64,000 nt of DNA from Trileptium ribeirensis (Eukaryota > Nematoda > Enoplea > Enoplida > Thoracostomopsidae), in assembly GCA_030248225.1 (NCBI GenBank), contig JASANE010007292.1, forward strand, positions 1 to 64,000. The letters run 5' to 3'. The number at the start of each line of letters is the position of its first letter. Position 1 is the stretch's first letter. This document shows, one piece after another, positions 58,261-64,000 of this stretch. The position numbers and the translations under genes were made by a program. The notes beneath the pieces were generated by a model that was not told the DNA's origin, did not search any database, and saw only the letters and a program-made list of their open reading frames with translations.

Positions 58261-60251
58261 TAGCTATAGTTGCGAGAGTCTCTTGTAGCGCAGAATGTCT
58301 ATACAAAACCTTGAAGTCACGTAAGTCTCCTCTAGTTGTTCGGGGCGTGTAGAAACGCTGTATGCGGAAACTTTGTGCGCCTGGTGAGAGTGTTGAACAC
58401 TTAGAGTCATTTTGCATACGACTTAACTTGAACACCCCATAATGTAAATGCCCTATAAATTAATCGGTGTCATTATCTCAGAGGCCTACGGGACAGGACG
58501 GGCGCCTCTGACGTGACATAACAAGGTTCGATAGACTATCGGGAAACTGACGGTTAGAAGTAGCTAGCGGTCAGATAGGCTAGAGTATGACAGAACGTTA
58601 TCAAATGATTGCAACAACTACCTAGCGTAGGCAGCAGTTCTTTAAGCCACTAGGGGATGAAATTAATAATATAACTCAATACTTTATGGATCGATGTGGC
58701 TCCACAGAACCTCGTTGGGACGCCCAAGTAATTCTGTACTGAAAAGTATTCTCATTACAAGTTCAAATTCCTAGACGTTAACCGTCCACGGCTCGCTGAA
58801 GCAGTGTTTGGTTTTCCTCGGTTACGAAGATAGGTCGACATTGTTGTTTTGTTTTTCTTGTTTTTCTCCTAGCTCGACCCTTATGAGATGTTTTAGTTAA
58901 GCCAGGTAGATTTGGTATTTCCATATTTGACTACTCTCCCCGCGAAATGAGGCGACATTGCCGCTCCTATTCTCGGAGGGTCATTATTCTGACCCTACGG
59001 AAAGTACGAAGGTCTCCCTAAAGTTTGCTCTGGTCGAAGTTCCGAGAAATCTAGAAATTTTAATATAATTGGCTCGATTCGATGCAGTTTTCCTTTTCCT
59101 CCTCCTCCAGCACGTCTCTTAATTTCCACACATACATGAATACGAAAACATGGCATAAACGCCGGACGACTATGACGACGTTGAAAGCGGTTAATATGTA
59201 ACAGGACCGTCCCGGCCCGTTACGTGTATTTTACAAGATTTCGGCGTTAAAATGACCTAAATGCGTCTCAAGTGGAACCAGATACGGCTTGAGGGAACGA
59301 AAGTTTTGTATGTTGCATGGTGCCATGTTCAGTGATAATCGCGTTGTTTGTTGCCATTTCATACATTCATTTCGCCATTTATATGTTTTGCTATTGATAT
59401 TATTTTTGCCATTGCATGTTCTATTTGATAATTGTTTATCTGGACGGGCTCACGTAAGCCCATAGGAAGCTTGCTTTGGATGAGGGTTCAAATGTAGTAC
59501 GACGAAGAATGCATTATAACCCCTAACCGGCATCAGGGTAGGATCACTAAACGGAACTCGATCAATAGCCCCTATGCTTCCCATTGAAAATTCAAATTTG
59601 CGGCTGTCCGGGAATAGGAGGCCACTGGTTAATTGAGCTGGACCATTACTGCGCTAGTGATCAAAACCAAAAATATCAAATTTACGCAAGCTGAACAACG
59701 TATGTAACCATGGTCGCTCGTAATACACGTCGCCATGGTCACGGAAACAACGAAAAGCTTAAAACTTGAATCAGGGGTACTGTAGTGTCCGATTATTCGG
59801 GATCGACGGTCACCGGGCTCGTTCGTCGGCCGGTAGCCGTATAACGGTTACATTTTTGGGAAAATGACCCGAGTATTTTTCTTAGATAATTCCACGAGCT
59901 TCCAGCTGAGGCCAAAATGGCCCTAACCGCACCAGGACTTGGCTCTGAAGCAGAGGACCCCCACGTCGACTGGAAACCAACAGCCATTACTTACGCTAAG
60001 TTTGGCTGATGACAATGGTTTGGAGTATATATGACTCAGGTATATATGGATATATATATGTATGTGTGCTACTTGACTTTCACGCCGGTACTCCTATTTT
60101 TTCCGCCCCCACCGGACGAATCCTCTCTTGTCCACAGCATCGGTTTACGGTGTGAGATATCTGTGTTTCCTCTTATTCAACGACCCAAAACCGCTTGATC
60201 AGCGCCTTGGTAACTGGTCTCTCCTCTTACCGTCGAATCATTGATTGGAAT
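58261..60251. other. Stretch without a recognised gene
   Basis: Only frames of 60-65 codons occur. Nothing identifiable apart from a short ATATATGG run near 60040-60065. Confidence 0.45.
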
Positions 60252-60629
60252 TGTTGTATTCCCAGAGGCATAGATCCACGTTGAGTTGTAGAAAACAAAC
60301 GTTTATTGAAAGCCAACAGAAGTAAGTGAACAAAACGTAGTAAACAAGACAGTAAAAGTAACGTTGAATCGAGACAATAAGAAACAGTAAACTGATCAGT
60401 AATGAAACAATACTTCAGCAGTAACTAAACAGTAACTGTGGTAAGCAACCGTGTTTAAATATAGCTAAAGAATCTTCTAGAATAATCATGACATCAGTCT
60501 TCGAAATCCGTAGAACATTCTAGAAGGATTGAGATGCCGTCACTCCCCGTGTGAGGATGTCATCATAGTAGCTTTCAGAATAGGATCGAATGTAATTCCA
60601 AAATGTTCTGGCGAAGCAAATCCATAACA
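60252..60629 (-). repeat. LTR of a second gypsy element
   Basis: On the minus strand the 378-bp segment starts TGTTATGG and ends ATACAACA, exactly the termini of the LTRs at 28624 and 40332. It has AGAACATTC words and CAATAAACG in the equivalent position. GGCGGAGAGG immediately before it is the polypurine tract. Internal sequence otherwise differs widely, so this is a separate family member. No second LTR was found in the window. Confidence 0.82.
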
Positions 60630-60640
60630 CCTCTCCGCCT

Positions 60641-60880
60641 ACCCTAAGGTTTACCTTGACGGCGAGTAGTGTTTAGGCGGACGCCCTTTTGTTGTCCCCT
60701 TTGAACGCCGTAGTTGCTGACCGCCGGAACTGGACGCATCGTCGATGGTTTCTTCTCCTCCTGTCTGAGGTACTTCGGCAATTTCCAACGGATCATTATC
60801 CGCAGTATCTGTGGCACCTGTTGAATCGACATCTGCGCCAGGTTCGTTGTCACATTTCTGTTTCCCTTCTCTTTATAAGA
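60641..60880 (-). pseudogene. Truncated pol C-terminal tail of the second gypsy element
   Basis: On the minus strand an acidic then basic tail reads DPLEIAEVPQTGG and GRPPKHYSPSR before a TAA at 60643-60641, resembling the acidic and basic tail of pol in the 28-40 kb element. No integrase core is recognisable beyond about 60880, so the fragment is 5'-truncated. Confidence 0.6.
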
Positions 60881-63800
60881 GATCAGCTTCATCAATACAT
60901 TATCGCTAAGCTCAGATACGCCATCGCTGCAACTGCAGCATCAAATTTACCACTGTTGGTAAATTTCATGTAAAACAGAAAAATTTTTTATACAAAATCT
61001 TAGCAAGATCATCAGATGCTACTTTGGATCTGCCGTTGACCGTGTTCTCAGAAATTGAAAATATACGTCAAGTGCAGCCGTTATGCAAATTTCCACAAAG
61101 AAAGGCTGGCACAATTTTGAGAAATTCAAGTTTTCAGGTTTGCTACACTATTTTCATATGTGGGGCTACAGACCCAGTTGAAAACCGATCGATGGGTGAT
61201 TATTTTAGGATATGTTTCAGGATACTCTTCTTAAAGAGACTTCCTTAATACGGTTACAATGATGTTGAATACAGGTGTACAAATCGTTTTGCCTTTTAAC
61301 AACGATAAAATTTCACCAAATTCCTTATTAGGAATAAGGTACTTACAAACCGCTATTTTAATGTCTTCTGTGCCATTGTTTGCTTGTTCTAGCACCAGTG
61401 CTAATGGCTTACGAGTCATCGTCACTCACGATTTTAACATTTAATTGAGTCTTAGTTAATATGACTTCTAACCCATGCACCCATGCTCCAAAATTAACGT
61501 ACGGAATCATGTATAGGCATGAAATAGCTGTGAAATTTTGTGTCAACCATGAGGACTTGGAAGTGCTTAAATTGCGCAGGGGGAGTTGACTTGTTGAGGT
61601 GTGAATTTCACGCATGGATCGTCAGCTTAAGAGGGATTCACCCTTACACGAGCACCATCGCTTTGCAGCAACGACGAGCAACCCGAAACAGACAAATGAA
61701 TTCCCCTTTGAGGAATACAGTTCGGACATATAAATCGCTAATAATCAGCAAGTAAGCTACATATATAAACCTGGCTGAGCTCGTGAAAATTGAGAACACC
61801 CCAGAGTCGATTCCTGATTCGGTAGTTATCTCATGGAGAGCTTGACCGAAGTTCTCGTTTGCGATAGAGGATTAGCTTAAGCATAATAACACTAAGTTTA
61901 AAAAGGCACATATAGGCAACTACTTTTATTCTAACAACCGGTATATAGCGATTCTGCAGTGGACCGTCAATCTCATCTATGGCGCGAAGATCCTTCTTTG
62001 CGATACTGGATATAAAACTTGAACATAGCGTACTCGTGAGCCTAGATATTAATAGGATCACTCAGTTGTTAAAATCTATATCGGTTTAGCAATTCAGGTC
62101 AGTAGAATACTAGGATATGTTTCAACTGGAACCTTACCCTTGCGGCTTGTTAGAAATGGGTTGAGACATCGCTCTGATGCAGAGAATTTCCACACCGAAC
62201 GATGGATGCATGAATTAAAAGATTTCTTATGATTCTGAATTGAACCATAGTTACTCTTGCTTGAATTCAGCTAGAATTATTAAAATTACGAGAGCCTGCT
62301 TTATTTCTAGGGAGATTTAGGGGTACGGAAATCCCGACTTATTTTTAGCGGGACCTACAAGCCAAGAAATCGGATGTCCGCACTATGGTCCTTTTTGTAC
62401 GCAGTGGCTCACGAGCGTAAATCAAACGACTAAACGTAAAGAAACAGGTTACAATTGATATGAGCCTGAGCCTTAAAATACACATTAATATATACATCCG
62501 TATATTTAATATACTTACTATCATTGATCGAGTTCAAGCAAGAGTAGCGTTGCTGAATTATTCGCGCTCCGCCAAAATTGCTACTCGTGGACGTCAAAAG
62601 CACCTTACACTTTTCATTGTTCACTCCGAATCGGTAACAACATTCGTGTTCCTTGTTATTTGCAACAAAATCTTAGCGCATTGACACGCCTTAGCAGTCA
62701 CACTATTTATAATAAGTACCGATGACTGGCCATCGGATAAGTCTGAGTTCAGATAAACAAACGACACCGCTATATATTTTCTGTTCAAAATTTTCTCGCT
62801 CGAGTATTCATATCTATATTTTCGTGTGATAAACACATTCTTGGGACTATCCAATCCTGACCCGAGAGTGAGCCCTAGGATTAGATTTAGATCGATCGAC
62901 TTGAAAAGTTTCACGGCGAATCAAAACGAATCAAAAAATTCAGTGCAAATATTTAGGACTTAGCATTATATATCACGAATTAGCTAACAATTATGTTGTG
63001 TCATGTCATTCGAATGAATCGTACTAGTCTTACCATATTATCCTATTAGATACTATTATCCCCTGTATGATATAATTTTTACTTGTATATTTTTGATATC
63101 TATCATGAACATATATATTTTGTCACCATATTTAACCCAAACAGAGTAGAATAAGCAGTCGAATTGCACCCCGATGTTCGTGCCCTCTTCGGTACCACAC
63201 CGGACCCCAAACCAAATCTATTTTGTTTGTTCCCCATTATTTCTCAGCAGCCTTCAGCTCGCCTGAACCATCCGATTGGGGTATTGCTATTATTACTGAT
63301 GGATCAATTAGCCCTTGGCGACCTGTTAATAGCTGCGTCGTTATTTTCCCTGCCCAAATTTTTAACAACTGTTAATAAGGTAAACGCATATCTCACCAAA
63401 GCGTTTGTCAAAGCTAAGGTATTCGTTAGAATTGATCTAGCTTACGGCTGTGTACGTTCTACTAGGAAGGCTAGGAACCATAGCTCGACCTAATTTAAGT
63501 ACCTGTGCGAAGTGCGTATATGTATCTTGTACCGTTGATCCTATATATATTGTAGGGATAAGTTCTGTTATTACCGAATGTAGCCATCCTGTACTGATCC
63601 ATAACCGAACGTGTAATCGATTTACTTGTCAATAAATAATCATGGAAAATCCGTCGCGTCCCCGTGTTAACTAATGGTATATCTAGCGGTTTGTACAAAA
63701 AAGAGTTTGAAATCATCGCCCCAGTCGACGACCTGCGTTCAAGCTTGACGTCGGAAATGTCACAAGCGTTAGCGTGGTTCACTGACTATTTTGTGTGCAT

Positions 63801-64000
63801 GTACGACTGAATTGTGAAAGGTCCAACGCTGCCGTTCTCTAAAGATACAACGCTGCCGACGAAGATTCGAGGCCTGAATGCCTCTTGCCGCTGAATTCGA
63901 TAGAGCAGAAACGATCCAACCTTAAATGTATAGGTATTGTCGGACCCTAGTGGGGGCTACACTAACCTCAAACTTAATAGGCGAATATTGCAATTGACCA
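60881..64000. other. Stretch without a recognised gene
   Basis: Frames up to about 110 codons only. The frame at 63164-63493 ends with KVFVRIDLAYG, which faintly recalls motif A of a reverse transcriptase, but no other motif supports it. Pairs of sense and antisense frames at 61231-61615 are unrecognised. Confidence 0.4.

Noticed and set aside
63164..63493. Possible gypsy RT fragment with KVFVRIDLAYG
   Set aside because: Only one weak motif matches; no motif B or C follows in any frame.

Overview
This window reads as repeat-rich, gene-poor DNA from a metazoan, most likely an invertebrate. No conserved host gene, rRNA or tRNA was recognised. The identifiable coding sequence all belongs to decayed mobile elements of eukaryotic type: Merlin (IS1595/ISXO2-like DDE) transposase, a Penelope-like element with GIY-YIG domain, and Ty3/gypsy LTR retrotransposons. 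Many short open frames are chance products of AT-rich or GC-rich repeats. Degenerate TTAGGC-like hexamers occur in three places. TTAGGC is the nematode telomere unit, but here it lies inside a dispersed repeat and does not fix the host.

Layout. (1) 1-17871: a very large inverted repeat with arms of about 8.3 kb (1-8383 and 9546-17871) around a 1.16 kb unique spacer; the left arm runs off the window start. Each arm carries a dead Merlin transposase gene, a 745-bp tandem duplication with a long hairpin in each unit, and a conserved noncoding block ending in TTAGGC-like hexamers. Arm identity is a mosaic: long identical stretches alternate with clearly diverged ones. (2) 17872-24400: diverged outer-arm sequence, an (AT)n tract, a tandem repeat of about 225 bp with a palindromic junction, and a Penelope-like pseudogene at 22.2-23.8 kb. 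(3) 24.4-28.1 kb: GC-rich repeat units of about 0.3-0.5 kb, one split by a small TIR element with a 3-bp target duplication. (4) 28624-40672: a Ty3/gypsy element with both LTRs and a 5-bp target duplication. Its gag-pol is broken by stops and frameshifts, and its integrase C-terminal region is split by a 7.1-kb insertion flanked by ACCTTT. (5) 40.7-64 kb: mostly unrecognised noncoding DNA with a G-run array, a third copy of the arm block followed by a possible Merlin N-terminus, a second copy of the TIR element, a minisatellite of about 33 bp, and the 3' end of a second gypsy element at 60.25-60.88 kb on the minus strand.

Nothing here forms a working pathway. The history is one of insertion, nesting and inverted duplication. 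The points most worth following are the giant inverted repeat with its mosaic identity, the repeated hairpins with partly compensated stem changes, the TIR element with an identifiable empty site, and the unidentified 7.1-kb insertion.
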